Below are positions 1 to 9,653 of a DNA stretch of 64,000 nucleotides, piece by piece; positions within the stretch are counted from its first letter, which is position 1, and each line of letters begins with the position of its first letter. Made by a program: the position numbers and the translations under genes. Source of the stretch: Paracoccaceae bacterium (GTDB lineage Bacteria > Pseudomonadota > Alphaproteobacteria > Rhodobacterales > Rhodobacteraceae); contig CACDPV010000002.1 in NCBI GenBank assembly GCA_902554885.1, positions 60,474 through 124,473 of the forward strand, in the 5' to 3' direction. The notes beneath the pieces are model-generated. The model was not told the origin of the DNA, ran no database searches, and saw only the letters and a list, made by a program, of their open reading frames with translations.

Positions 1-808
1 CAGAAATGTCATTTAACGATAAAATTGGTCCACCAGGAGTTATTCTTTTTGGAAATACTTTTTGGGTTTCACTTCCAACCATTAAGCGTGCAATTTTCTT
101 TTCGCTTGCATTTGAAGTCTCCATACTTCCAACATTTTTACCGTGGCGCAACACAACAAGCCTATCTGAAAAAGATAAAACTTCACGCATTTTATGAGTT
201 ATGAAAATGACCGACAAACCCTGTTTAGTCATTCGTCTTAAATTGGAAAATAGAGCATCTGCCTCTTGTGGAGTGAGAACTGCTGTTGGTTCATCAAGTA
301 CCAGGATATGAGCGTCACGGTATAATGCTTTGAGGATTTCAACTCGCTGTCTTTCTCCAACAGAAAGCCTACCCACAGGAATATCAAGCGGTGCCTCTAA
401 ACCACTGTTAGACATTATATTGTTAATTTTTTTTTCTGCTTTTCTCTGATTGCGCCTCAATGAAAACAGCGGCTCAGCGCCCAAAGTAATATTTTCAAAA
501 GCTGTAATATTTTCAGCAAGAGTAAAATGCTGATGAACCATTCCAATTCCTGCAGTCAAAGCAGCACTAGGGTTACCCAGCTCTAATGGGACGAAATCAT
601 CATTAACGCTCTTAATCTCAATATTTCCAGAATCAGGTAAATAATGACCAAACAACATGTTCATAAGCGTTGTTTTGCCCGCACCATTTTCGCCAAGAAG
701 CGCCAGAACTTCTCCTTTTTGAAGGTGAATCGTTACATCATCATTCGCTAGAATTGAGCCAAAGCGTTTTGCAAGCCCGTTGAGCTTTAATACTGTTGAT
801 GCTTCCAT
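1..808 (-). CDS. BMP-type ABC transporter, ATP-binding protein (partial)
   Basis: ATPase of an ABC importer of the YufO/NupO type, which energises uptake of nucleosides or similar solutes. The start is ATG at 806-808 and the frame stays open to the window edge, so only the N-terminal 269 or so residues are seen; these proteins normally carry two ATPase domains in about 500 residues. Visible motifs are the Walker A loop (GENGAGKT), the Q-loop region with MVHQHF, the signature LSVGERQRVEI and Walker B LVLDEPTAVLTP. The VHQHF and LTPQE forms are typical of the RbsA/YufO subclass. It lies just downstream of the BMP substrate-binding protein gene, and the permease genes should follow to the left, outside the window. 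Substrate cannot be told from this part. Confidence 0.93.
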   Translation of the reverse strand, partial: MEASTVLKLNGLAKRFGSILANDDVTIHLQKGEVLALLGENGAGKTTLMNMLFGHYLPDSGNIEIKSVNDDFVPLELGNPSAALTAGIGMVHQHFTLAENITAFENITLGAEPLFSLRRNQRKAEKKINNIMSNSGLEAPLDIPVGRLSVGERQRVEILKALYRDAHILVLDEPTAVLTPQEADALFSNLRRMTKQGLSVIFITHKMREVLSFSDRLVVLRHGKNVGSMETSNASEKKIARLMVGSETQKVFPKRITPGGPILSLNDIS

Positions 809-852
809 TTTTAAAGTGCGCTGCCCACTTTTGCAGCCAGCGCTAGTATTTT

Positions 853-1836
853 CTAATTATCAGAAGTAGGACGGGCGTCGTTAACATTGACCCTGAACAG
901 ACCATCCAAAAGCTCTGCTTCTCTCGCCTTTACAGCGGTTGCCGTTTCCGCAGACATGAGACTTTCATCCATAACTAGCGATCCACCACCATAGGCCATG
1001 AAGCTATACTGACCATAGTCCGCAGCCTCGAATGATCCGTCCGCCACGCGAGACACGGCCTTATCTATTGTGGCTTCCATATGCCAAATAGCAGATGCCA
1101 TTATTGTACCAGGATAATCACCTGAAGTATCGATAACATTTCCGATAGCTTTTACTCCACGCTCTACAGCTGCATCAGAAACGCCAAATCTCTCCGCATA
1201 CATAACGTCTGCCCCAGCATCCATCATAGCAAAAGCACTTTCCTTCGCTTTTGGTGGATCATACCAACTATCAATAAAGTTTACTAAGAATTTAACATCC
1301 GGATTTACTTCTCGGGCACCATCCATAAAAGCGTGCATCAGACGATTTACTTCTGGTATAGCGTACCCGCCAACCATACCAATTAAATTGGATTTTGTTG
1401 CAGCGCCTGCAACCATACCAGACAAATATGAGGGTTCATGAATCCAGTTGTCGAAGACAGAAAAGTTCGGGGCAACAGGTGTAAAAGATGAGCCCATCAA
1501 AAAAGCAGTGTCAGGATAATCTTTGGCAACTTTTCTCGCAGCACGCTCTAGACCAAAAACTTCTCCAACAATTAATTGCATACCTTGTTCTGCATATTCC
1601 CGCATTACTCTCTCATAGTCAGTATTTGCTATGTTCTCTGAATAAACATACTCGATGTCACCGCGCGAGGCAGCGGTATTTAGGGCTTTGTGTATTCTGC
1701 TTATCCATTGCTGCTCAACTGGAAGCGTATATATTGCGGCAACCTTGACCTTGTCAGCATATGAAGCACCAGCCATCAGTACACCTGAGCAAGCAAATGT
1801 GACAGCCAGTAAAAATCTACGTGTAATTGAAATCAT
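853..1836 (-). CDS. BMP family ABC transporter substrate-binding protein
   Basis: Periplasmic binding protein of the basic membrane protein (Med/PnrA) family, 327 residues. A Sec signal peptide ends near ASYA-DK at about residue 27. The family-typical VEQQWISRIHKAL region and the IVGEVFGLERAARKVAKDYP segment follow. A strong AAGGAGAG ribosome site lies just upstream of the ATG. It is the first gene of the importer whose ATPase begins 44 bases downstream. Family members bind purine nucleosides, but relatives in alphaproteobacteria take other ligands, so the ligand is open. No lipobox cysteine is present, so it is a soluble periplasmic protein and not a lipoprotein as in Gram-positives. Confidence 0.9.
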   Translation of the reverse strand: MISITRRFLLAVTFACSGVLMAGASYADKVKVAAIYTLPVEQQWISRIHKALNTAASRGDIEYVYSENIANTDYERVMREYAEQGMQLIVGEVFGLERAARKVAKDYPDTAFLMGSSFTPVAPNFSVFDNWIHEPSYLSGMVAGAATKSNLIGMVGGYAIPEVNRLMHAFMDGAREVNPDVKFLVNFIDSWYDPPKAKESAFAMMDAGADVMYAERFGVSDAAVERGVKAIGNVIDTSGDYPGTIMASAIWHMEATIDKAVSRVADGSFEAADYGQYSFMAYGGGSLVMDESLMSAETATAVKAREAELLDGLFRVNVNDARPTSDN

Positions 1837-2007
1837 TTTTTCTCTCCTTGATTAATATAGGTGAGCACTTTTTTATCAATCAGTCAATTTATTGTTGCTG
1901 CCCATCAAAAGTGCTTTAGCACTTGCATATCTTCTGTGCAGTGTGCTTTCTATTTCTAATTGATAACAATGATAAAGAGTTTATGCTTTTATAAAGAGGT
2001 GTTTTCA
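1837..2007. promoter_or_regulatory. Divergent promoter region, BMP importer / Rieske oxygenase
   Basis: Short AT-rich spacer between two diverging genes; promoters for both must lie here or in the N-terminal end of the right-hand reading frame. An AGAGG ribosome site at 1995-1999 sits 8 bases before a TTG at 2008 and decides the start of the right-hand gene. No clear operator palindrome was recognised. Confidence 0.45.
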
Positions 2008-3204
2008 TTGGGAAAAGAACATACAGAGATACCTAATGATTGGGATAGGTCAGGCCTTCCAGCCTGGAGCTTCTTTAACAACGAAATGTTTGAGGCTGAA
2101 AAGGATTTACTTTTTAGACGCCATTGGCAGCTTATATGCCATAGTAACGACATACCAAACACGGGAGATTTCATAACTTGGAATTTAATTGGCGAGCGTG
2201 CACTAGTTATAAGAGGCAAAGATGGAAAAATCAGAGCATTCCATAATCTGTGTAAACATCGTGGTTCCAGAGTAATAGCCGATGACGCAGGCACATGTAA
2301 GTCAACAATAACTTGTCCATTCCATGGCTGGACTTATAATCTTGACGGTACGCTACGAGGCGCTTCACGACCGTCATCTCTTCCCAAACTGGACCCAGTT
2401 GAATATGGCCTACCCCCTTTGGAAATGGACATATGGAATGGGTTTATTTTTGTGAGATTTCAGCCTGGCCCTCAACCTGCACTTTCAGATATTTTGAAAA
2501 AATTTGACGACGAAGTTTCACAGTACGAGCTCTTTGATCTAAAACCTACTGGAGATGGCTTCTGGACAGAAGAAATTGATGCCAATTGGAAGTGTGTACG
2601 CGATGTTGATAATGAAGGTTACCATGTACCTATGGCTCATCCGGGTCTATATGATCTATTTGGTCAGAATTATTACGATGAACCAATAGCAGGAGGACTA
2701 TCCAGATCCGTTGGATCTTTTAACTCCGGGGATGGACGCCTTTGGAGCGTTAGAAACTACAAAAAATTATTGCACGCCAAAGATAGTTTGGACGACACTC
2801 ATCAGAAATGTTGGTTATACATTGGCGTTTTCCCAAATCTTGTGTTTGGCTTGTACCCAGATTCAGTCATCTTCTATCAAGAGTATCCAGTGGAAAATGG
2901 AAAAACCATACAACGCGGTGGTAATTACAAATATGCAGAAGAAAATCGGGAGATGAAAGTTTCAAGATATTTAAGCATGAGAATTGATCGGTTAACTAGC
3001 AAAGAAGACGAACAGTTGATCAAATGGTCATGGGAAGCAGCATTCTCAAGCGCTTACGAAGGCGTTTTATTATCTGATTTAGAATATGGGGTGAAAGCAT
3101 ACCACGATACTTTAAGAGAATATTTTCCAGTGCTTTCGGGCCCGGAACCAGAGCGCGGTAGATTAATTCAAGTAAATGAAAGGTTGCTTGCTAAAAGAGA
3201 ATAA
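2008..3204 (+). CDS. Rieske aromatic-ring-hydroxylating-type oxygenase, alpha subunit (1)
   Basis: Large subunit of a Rieske non-haem iron oxygenase, about 398 residues, resembling the subfamily that demethylates or cleaves quaternary amines (GbcA/CntA/stachydrine demethylase) rather than ring dioxygenases. The Rieske cluster ligands are C82-x-H84 and C103-x2-H106 (CKHRGSR, CPFHGWTY). The mononuclear iron site is NEGYHVPMAH with H206 and H211. The reading frame stays open upstream to TTG 1960 and ATG 1969, but TTG at 2008 is preferred because AGAGG sits exactly 8 bases before it and the protein then starts right at the conserved part. No reductase gene is adjacent. It diverges from the BMP importer and faces the GcvT gene. 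Confidence 0.88.
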   Translation: MGKEHTEIPNDWDRSGLPAWSFFNNEMFEAEKDLLFRRHWQLICHSNDIPNTGDFITWNLIGERALVIRGKDGKIRAFHNLCKHRGSRVIADDAGTCKSTITCPFHGWTYNLDGTLRGASRPSSLPKLDPVEYGLPPLEMDIWNGFIFVRFQPGPQPALSDILKKFDDEVSQYELFDLKPTGDGFWTEEIDANWKCVRDVDNEGYHVPMAHPGLYDLFGQNYYDEPIAGGLSRSVGSFNSGDGRLWSVRNYKKLLHAKDSLDDTHQKCWLYIGVFPNLVFGLYPDSVIFYQEYPVENGKTIQRGGNYKYAEENREMKVSRYLSMRIDRLTSKEDEQLIKWSWEAAFSSAYEGVLLSDLEYGVKAYHDTLREYFPVLSGPEPERGRLIQVNERLLAKRE

Positions 3205-3359
3205 AGATCAATTAAACAATCATTACTACCACTTTATGAGCTAAAGGACGTAATCGTAAACTCTAACAAATCTTATTAGCTTTAGATAGTAAATGTAAAA
3301 CTGCAGATTTTTAACAACGATAAAGAATCTAAACTGCAAACCCATTCATATCTTAAACT

Positions 3360-4577
3360 TCAACAGTTGGATGGAGGGCAAGCAGATCTCCGTGCCAAAT
3401 TGATAAATGGTGGCTTTACTATAGAAACTTTTTTCATAAGTTTATGATATTGTAACTCTTTCAAAGAATATATTTCGACCCATAAATTTTCCATTTTGGA
3501 ATTTGATGAACCTAATTTCAACTGAGCGAGAGCTATAGATTTTTTAGCCATTGGCGACCAAATAGCTGAAGTCACAGTACCAACCTCATCTTTTTTGTTA
3601 TAATAAATTACTGATCCCTCGGCTGGCTCTTTTCCATCTATTTCTAAAGCATAAATTTTGAAAGCCTCACTGTCTTCCAACTTACTATTTAGAATAGCCT
3701 TCTTTCCATTGAAAAACCCTTTGTTCAAGTCTACTAACCATCCAAGACCAAGATCGTCAGGGCGTCTACATCTATTTGGCCTTATTGCATGATCAGATGA
3801 AATGAAATCAATATTAGCCACTATAAAACCTGCTTCTATTCTAGCCATATTTAGAGCGTTGTATCCAATCGCTGTAAGTCCATGATTGGTGCCTGCGTTC
3901 CAAACTCTCTCAATAAATTTATTTGCGACATTATTTTTCATAAAAATTTCGTAACCCAAGTCGCCAGTAAAACCAGTTCTCGATATCATAATTGGGATAT
4001 TTGATATTTTTGTTTGAAAAAGATGAAACGGTTTCAAATTATCAATTCCGTTAATTCCTAAAAGGCGGAGAATTGAGGCAGAAGTAGGCCCCTGAAGGGA
4101 TATTCCACAAACATGCTTACTTTCATCGATAATTTCAACATCAAAGCCATGTGATGTATCAATCAGCCAGGGAAGATGCTTTTCCTGCGAACACAAGCGA
4201 AAATCATTATCCGAAATCCTAAAAAGTGTTCCGTCATCAATTACAAATCCCTCCTGATCACACCACAGTGTGTACTTAACTGTGGCTACATTCTGTTTAG
4301 CAACATTTCGTACAGTGAGCTTGTTTAAAAATTCTTCAGCCTGTGACCCTACAATTCTATATTTGTTTAAAGGAGTAATATCAAAGACGCTACTAGTTGA
4401 ACGGATAGAAAAATATTCTAACTCCTCATCTGATAAAATTGTTGGTGATTTATATCCGTTCCAATCATACCAATGACCCTCTGTTTCCTGAGCAGCAAAA
4501 AAATCATAAAAAGGAGACCTAAAAAGTGGTTTGCTGAATGTTGTGCCCCTATCTTTTTTATCTTTTAACTGAGTCAT
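3360..4577 (-). CDS. GcvT-like aminomethyltransferase family protein
   Basis: Folate-binding protein of the GcvT/DmdA family, 405 residues. The family moves a one-carbon unit from an amine or sulfonium substrate to tetrahydrofolate. Visible are the N-terminal region with SSVFDITPLNKYRI, the folate-site strand RTGFTGDLGYEIF and the C-terminal barrel. Its ATG overlaps the stop of the upstream FAD gene as ATGA (4574-4577), so the two are translationally coupled and probably act together, the FAD enzyme oxidising an N-methyl group and this protein taking the formaldehyde-level carbon. It differs clearly from glycine-cleavage T protein in its long N-terminus (FRSPFYDFF, YDWNGYK). DmdA-type DMSP demethylase is possible but not favoured by the neighbours. 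Confidence 0.82.
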   Translation of the reverse strand: MTQLKDKKDRGTTFSKPLFRSPFYDFFAAQETEGHWYDWNGYKSPTILSDEELEYFSIRSTSSVFDITPLNKYRIVGSQAEEFLNKLTVRNVAKQNVATVKYTLWCDQEGFVIDDGTLFRISDNDFRLCSQEKHLPWLIDTSHGFDVEIIDESKHVCGISLQGPTSASILRLLGINGIDNLKPFHLFQTKISNIPIMISRTGFTGDLGYEIFMKNNVANKFIERVWNAGTNHGLTAIGYNALNMARIEAGFIVANIDFISSDHAIRPNRCRRPDDLGLGWLVDLNKGFFNGKKAILNSKLEDSEAFKIYALEIDGKEPAEGSVIYYNKKDEVGTVTSAIWSPMAKKSIALAQLKLGSSNSKMENLWVEIYSLKELQYHKLMKKVSIVKPPFINLARRSACPPSNC

Positions 4578-6136
4578 TTAGTACTCTCTCTCAAAATCCT
4601 TTTAGCTGCGTTTAAACCTGACAAGCCAAAGAGATTACCACCTGGATGGGTGCCCGCTCCACAAATGAAAAGGCCATCGATTGGGGTGGAATAATCTGAT
4701 ACGCCAAATGTTGGCCTCAATGAATAGAGACTGTCTATTTGCAATTCACTATGGTGCCAATGACCACCAGCAACGCAATATTTTTTTTCAGTTTCATGCG
4801 GAAGCAGAAGACTTGTGAATAAAATACCCTTTTTAAATTCAGGAGCCCATTTTTGAATTGTTGAAATTACCTTATTCATCAAAACTTCCTTTGAATTTTT
4901 CCAGTCACCTTTCAGGGAGTATGGCGTATTCTGAATACAAATGGAGGCCATGACTGCTCCATTGAGGGATGACTCAGAAGAAATCTGACTGAAATACATT
5001 TCAAAATTAGGATCAGAAGGCAGTTCATTATATTTAAGAGAGTTAAAGTTACTTTCTACTGAATCTAGAGAAGGAGCATAAACATATCGGTAGTTTGCGC
5101 CTAAGTTTTGGGAATTATGTAACTTTGGAATTTCCTCCAAAATAATATTGAGTTTACTGGTAGTTCCCGAATACCTAAGAGCTCGGATCCGTCTGGTTAG
5201 ATCAGTCTCCAGGTTTTGGGCACCGACCAAATCAAGAAAGGTGTTCACTGGACTGATAGAAGAGACAATGGTTTTTGCAGAGTATTCCACCCCATTTTCG
5301 AGCTTTACACCAGTCGCTACAGAATCCGATATAATAAGTGAACTGACTTTACCTTTAAAGATGAAATCTACTCCATTTTCCTCAGCTGACTTAAACAAAG
5401 CATTAATGAAACTGGTTACGCCACCGTTAATAGACAATGATTTCTCTTGATAGGAAGCTTTAATTTGTGAAAGTTTATACAATAAACCTAGATATGAGGT
5501 TGGTGATCTAGGTCCCAGTTTTATACCTAATGTAGAGTCAAAAGAAATTAGTCCTTTCAGAGAAGATGTTTCAAGTTCTTCTTCTACTAGATCAGCAATG
5601 CACATAGTAATCATTCGTAAAAGTTCTTGAAATTGTTCTTTACCTTGCAGCCTCAATTTTGCGGCTGTAAAAAATAAATTGGCTTTACTCCTAAATGTTT
5701 TGTGATTGCTTCCTACAGGAATTTGCGAAGCCAAACTTTGGAAGAGATGGCTCTGGTTAAAAAATTTCTCTCTTAACTCCTTCCATCGTTTAAATTCGTC
5801 CTTTCCTATACCCTCGATACTTTTTCCAAAGTTACTGCCAAATATAACGCTTTCATTTTCAATGTTCAGGCCTACGGTCTTTATACCATCTTCATTAAAC
5901 AAAAGGTCATATTTGTTGAGCCCCAAATCTTGCACTACATCTTTTGAAATACCACCTGCATTACTAGCCAATTCCGGAGCTAGGAAACCTTCAAATAAAT
6001 TTTCACTCCTCGCCATTCCACCGTAGGTATCGCCCGCTTCAAGTAAAAGAACCCGCCTTCCAGAAGCAGCCAACTTTGAAGCTACGATGAGACCATTGTG
6101 CCCAGCTCCAATTACAATTACGTCATAAGACTTCAT
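4574..6136 (-). CDS. FAD-dependent oxidoreductase, phytoene-dehydrogenase-like (2)
   Basis: Flavoprotein of the phytoene desaturase/PYROXD2 superfamily, about 520 residues from the chosen start. The N-terminal dinucleotide fold reads YDVIVIGAGHNGLIVASKLA and the C-terminal FAD motif is GLFICGAGTHPGGNLFGLSGLNAA. An open frame runs up to 6226, but that part lies inside the upstream gene; ATG at 6134-6136 is preferred because AGGGA precedes it and the protein begins at the FAD fold. The stop of the upstream paralogue overlaps this start by 14 bases. It is a divergent tandem paralogue of that gene. Substrate unknown; the GcvT partner suggests oxidation of an N-methyl or amine carbon. Confidence 0.85.
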   Translation of the reverse strand: MKSYDVIVIGAGHNGLIVASKLAASGRRVLLLEAGDTYGGMARSENLFEGFLAPELASNAGGISKDVVQDLGLNKYDLLFNEDGIKTVGLNIENESVIFGSNFGKSIEGIGKDEFKRWKELREKFFNQSHLFQSLASQIPVGSNHKTFRSKANLFFTAAKLRLQGKEQFQELLRMITMCIADLVEEELETSSLKGLISFDSTLGIKLGPRSPTSYLGLLYKLSQIKASYQEKSLSINGGVTSFINALFKSAEENGVDFIFKGKVSSLIISDSVATGVKLENGVEYSAKTIVSSISPVNTFLDLVGAQNLETDLTRRIRALRYSGTTSKLNIILEEIPKLHNSQNLGANYRYVYAPSLDSVESNFNSLKYNELPSDPNFEMYFSQISSESSLNGAVMASICIQNTPYSLKGDWKNSKEVLMNKVISTIQKWAPEFKKGILFTSLLLPHETEKKYCVAGGHWHHSELQIDSLYSLRPTFGVSDYSTPIDGLFICGAGTHPGGNLFGLSGLNAAKRILRESTK

Positions 6137-7754
6137 AAGCATCCCTAATATCGGTATCAGGCAAATTAAGATCCTTAAGTATTTCAACGGCTGCATTCCG
6201 ACCAGGAGCGCCCATGACACCACCACCTGGGTGGGTAGAGGATCCGCACATGTAGAGCCCTTTAATGGGGCTTCTATATTGGGCGTAACCTGGTATTGGC
6301 CTGTTAAACAAAAGCTGGTCGAAAGTTAGCTCACCCTGAAAGATGTTCCCCTCAGTCAAACCAACCTCCTCTTCAAGCTCTTTGGGAGTTCTCACTTCCA
6401 TATGCAAAATCTTATCTTTGAACCCTGGTGAATAATCTGCAATTTGTTGGATCACAGTCTCCCCAAATGCGTCCTTATTCTCTTTAGTCCAATTTTGGCC
6501 ACCTACTTTAGGGGGACAATATTGAACAAAGCAACTCATGAAATGCTTACCGGGAGGAGCCATGGTAGGATCGGTTAGAGTAGGTATCATCATATCTAAA
6601 AATGGATCCCGAGACCAAGTTCCCATTTTCCAGTCATCGTAAGCTCTCTCCATTCTCTCAATACTGTCTGTGAAATGAATATCACCTTTTAAACATGGAT
6701 TGTTTTCTGAGATAACTGGAAAATTTGGCATACTATCAAGAGCAATATTAACCTTTCCCGATGAACCACGTATCTTAAAATTATTCACTTTTTTTATAAA
6801 GTTTGGTGGAAGATGTTCTGGATCAGTCAATTTTAAAAATGTACGCTTAACGTCAGCATTTGAAACAACATTTTTCGCCAAATACTCGTCCCCATTTTTT
6901 AATATCACACCTTTAACTCGAGCACCTCTAATATCAACTTTCTCTACCTCAGAATTGTTTAACAACGTACCACCCATTGCCCTAAAAGATGAGGTCAGAG
7001 CTTTAGAAATAGCTCCCATCCCTCCTCGGGCATAGCCCCACGCCCCGATAGAACCATCAACTTCGCCCATGTAGTGATGCAATAGCACGTAGGCGGTACC
7101 CGGTGACATCGGGCCCAAAGCTGTTCCGATGATACCAGACACTGCCAGAGAAGCCTTTATCACGTCATTTTCAAAATATTCATCTAAAAAGTCTGAAATT
7201 GACATAGTCCAGAAACGAACAGTATCAGCCAATTCACTAGCAGTTAAGTCATTTACTTTGCGCAAAATATAAAGCATTTCTGAGAGATCTCTAAATTTAA
7301 AGCTCGCTGGATCTGGTGCAGTTCTCATTAGAAGTGGTTGAATAAATCTGCACTGCTTTAGAATATCCCTAGAATACCTTAAATAAGATTCACTATCTTT
7401 TACACTGAACCGCTCTAACTCTCGCTTTTTTGCATGGTAATTTCTGAAGGATGCAAGATAATCACCATCTCTTGTAAATACCGTACCGCCCTCTATCGCA
7501 ACAATCTGCAGGCCATGTTTTGGCAGCTCCAAATCTCTCATGATTTCAGGTCTAAAAAGACTGCAAACATATGAACAGTTTGAATATAAAATTCCAGGAT
7601 GAAGTTCACGACTAACCGCAGCACCACCTATCCAGTCATTTTTTTCGAGAACAAGAACATTTAAACCTGCTTTTTGAAGATAACAGGCATTGACCAAACC
7701 GTTATGACCAGAACCGATCACTATTACATCAAAGTTTTTTTCCACAGACTGCAC
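6123..7754 (-). CDS. FAD-dependent oxidoreductase, phytoene-dehydrogenase-like (1)
   Basis: First gene of the three-gene minus-strand operon, 543 residues, start GTG with an AGGTAGGTA purine stretch upstream. N-terminal FAD motif FDVIVIGSGHNGLVNACYLQ, then WIGGAAVSRELHPG, and C-terminal YMCGSSTHPGGGVMGAPGRNAA. The family includes carotenoid desaturases and human PYROXD2, but there are no carotenoid genes here. Together with the second FAD gene and the GcvT gene it makes a compact oxidation plus folate-transfer unit. The two FAD proteins could form a heteromer or act in turn; the sequence does not decide this. Confidence 0.85.
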   Translation of the reverse strand: MQSVEKNFDVIVIGSGHNGLVNACYLQKAGLNVLVLEKNDWIGGAAVSRELHPGILYSNCSYVCSLFRPEIMRDLELPKHGLQIVAIEGGTVFTRDGDYLASFRNYHAKKRELERFSVKDSESYLRYSRDILKQCRFIQPLLMRTAPDPASFKFRDLSEMLYILRKVNDLTASELADTVRFWTMSISDFLDEYFENDVIKASLAVSGIIGTALGPMSPGTAYVLLHHYMGEVDGSIGAWGYARGGMGAISKALTSSFRAMGGTLLNNSEVEKVDIRGARVKGVILKNGDEYLAKNVVSNADVKRTFLKLTDPEHLPPNFIKKVNNFKIRGSSGKVNIALDSMPNFPVISENNPCLKGDIHFTDSIERMERAYDDWKMGTWSRDPFLDMMIPTLTDPTMAPPGKHFMSCFVQYCPPKVGGQNWTKENKDAFGETVIQQIADYSPGFKDKILHMEVRTPKELEEEVGLTEGNIFQGELTFDQLLFNRPIPGYAQYRSPIKGLYMCGSSTHPGGGVMGAPGRNAAVEILKDLNLPDTDIRDAYEVL

Positions 7755-8473
7755 TACCTACCTTGAAGACTTATTTGTTATCACACCTTAACATTACAAA
7801 ATAATGAGTCAAAAAATTGATTGTTATTTTATTGTAAAAATTGAAATTTTTTACTTTTCGACCAACTCAAGTTCCCATTCTTAAATCTCACTATAAAAGG
7901 CATAAAAATTTTTGGAGCAAATTGGTGGTTATTTTTCATGGAAAAGATACGCGAGTACATAAGATAGGAAAAAGTATTCTAATTGCCTATGATTAATGAA
8001 GAAGACAAAGAAGACTCTACCAGCGCAAAAGGAACGTCTTATTTAAAACTCAACCCCAAGGTTCATCGAGACATCTGTTTTATATAGATTAAATAGAACC
8101 TGGGGCGTCATCTACTCCTCACCGACACGGAAGAGCAGAGGAGTTTTATGTAATAGAAGCGAAACTAATGGATAATGATGGAACGGTTTACAGCGCCTAC
8201 GATATAGTATGGTTAGCGCCAGGTATAGAGCACAATACATACTCTTAAAGTGGATGCACCGTTGCAGTGTTTTCAAAACACCCCGAAGAAACTGCTTAAT
8301 AAAGTAAGAATAGTATTTATCGCCGAATTATATCTATTTTTCTTGACTAAACAGTTGGCACCAGAATAGCCTTTGGAGGTGCATAAAATTCATAATGAAT
8401 TTTGAAACCAATTATTGTCATTAGTAAGCCAATAAATTTATACGGCTGAATTTTAAAGAGGGAGAGACAAAGG
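7755..8473. other. Gap with gene remnant and promoter of the PotD-like operon
   Basis: This 719-base stretch separates the diverging FAD operon and polyamine-type importer. Its middle holds the broken cupin gene described separately. The right part, about 8300-8473, carries the leader of the importer, ending in a GGGAGAG ribosome site. The left part, about 7755-7985, is very AT-rich with no coding signal I can recognise. Confidence 0.5.
7989..8299 (+). pseudogene. Decayed cupin-domain gene
   Basis: From 8096 the frame reads a clear cupin core: EPGASSTPHRHGRAEEFYVI, then a DNDGTVYSAYDIVWLAPGIEHNTYS strand-loop-strand with the metal-site histidines and glutamate, then SGCTVAVFSKHPEETA and a stop at 8297-8299. 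A TAA at 8246-8248 interrupts it between HNTYS and SGCTV, where one G-to-T change from GAA would explain it. Upstream, ATG 7989 opens a frame of about 32 residues that stops and is out of register with the cupin core, so a frameshift is also present. Small cupins of this type often accompany amine-catabolism genes. Called a pseudogene because two separate lesions are seen. Confidence 0.75.
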
Positions 8474-9583
8474 ATGCGAATAAATAATTATTCAAAGATA
8501 TTTGCTAGTACTTTAGTTTTGAGTGGGTTTTTATCTAGCGCAGCAGTTGCTGAAGATAGAGTCCTAAAAGTAACGAATTGGGAAGAATACATCGGCGAAG
8601 AAACGATAGCCAATTTTGAAGCTGAGTATGGGATAAAGGTAATTTATGATGGTTATGACTCTGCTGAGTCTATAGATGCTAAGCTTCTGGCTGGTAGTAG
8701 CGGTTATGACGTTGTGAGCCATTCTGGGAGTATGGTAGCTCGCTTGATTAAGGCTGGGATTGTCGCTCCTCTAGATAAATCTAAATTAGACAATATCAGC
8801 AATATGGATGCATCAGTTTTGGGGCAACTAGCTAAAACTTGGGACCCTGGCAATAACCATATAATCCCCTATATGTGGGGAACTCATGGGGTAACTTATA
8901 ACAAAGAGTTGGTTTTAGAGACCCATCCAGATGCTCCAATTGGATCAATGGAAATGATTTTTGATCCGAAGCATATGAAAGAACTGGCGAAGTGCGGGGT
9001 ATCATTTTTGGACTCCCCTCAAGACATTCTTCCTATGGCATTGACACATTTAGGTCTTGACCCAGGAACAAGCAGCCAAGCAGACTATGACAAAGCTAGT
9101 GAACTTTTAAGTGCGATACGTCCGTACATTAAGACTTTCGATAACTACGCATATCAGCGGATGCCAGAAAAAGAATTTTGTGTCTCCGTAACTTGGGGTC
9201 CAGACGGTTTATTAGCAATGTCAGGTGCCGCCGAAGCAAACACAGGTGTAGTCCTAGATTTTTTCCTTCCAGCAGGCCCAGGAAAAGCTAACCTTTGGGT
9301 TGATGGTTGGATAATTCCATCAGACGCATCTAATGTAGAAGATGCTCACTTGTTTTTAAACTATATGATGAGACCAGAGGTAGCAGCTGGCGACAGCAAT
9401 TACACATGGTACGCAACTGCAAATCTTGCTGCAAAACCATTAATTGATGAGGAAGTAACTTCTAGTCCTGCAGCATTTCCAACCAGTGACCAAGTTTCAA
9501 ATATGTATACAAACGTTTCTCTATCTCCAAAGATGCAGCGTATTCAAACCAGAGCTTGGACTGACTTCAAAGCTGGTAATTAA
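8474..9583 (+). CDS. Polyamine-type ABC transporter substrate-binding protein (PotD/PotF-like)
   Basis: Periplasmic binding protein, 369 residues, signal peptide to about residue 26 (SSAAVA-ED). The mature start RVLKVTNWEEYIGEETIANFE followed by the DAKLLAGSSGYDVV segment is typical of the PotD/PotF/spermidine-putrescine class. It heads a four-gene importer (binding protein, ATPase, two permeases) that runs straight into the trimethylamine-dehydrogenase-like gene. The class also includes binding proteins for other cationic or betaine-like compounds, so in this context the ligand may be a methylated amine and not a polyamine. A GGGAGAG ribosome site precedes the ATG. Confidence 0.9.
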   Translation: MRINNYSKIFASTLVLSGFLSSAAVAEDRVLKVTNWEEYIGEETIANFEAEYGIKVIYDGYDSAESIDAKLLAGSSGYDVVSHSGSMVARLIKAGIVAPLDKSKLDNISNMDASVLGQLAKTWDPGNNHIIPYMWGTHGVTYNKELVLETHPDAPIGSMEMIFDPKHMKELAKCGVSFLDSPQDILPMALTHLGLDPGTSSQADYDKASELLSAIRPYIKTFDNYAYQRMPEKEFCVSVTWGPDGLLAMSGAAEANTGVVLDFFLPAGPGKANLWVDGWIIPSDASNVEDAHLFLNYMMRPEVAAGDSNYTWYATANLAAKPLIDEEVTSSPAAFPTSDQVSNMYTNVSLSPKMQRIQTRAWTDFKAGN

Positions 9584-9653
9584 TAAAAATAGAGGTGAGA
9601 TCAGTTAATGGCCTCACCTCAGTTACACAAAATAAAATAATAATGAGGCTGTG

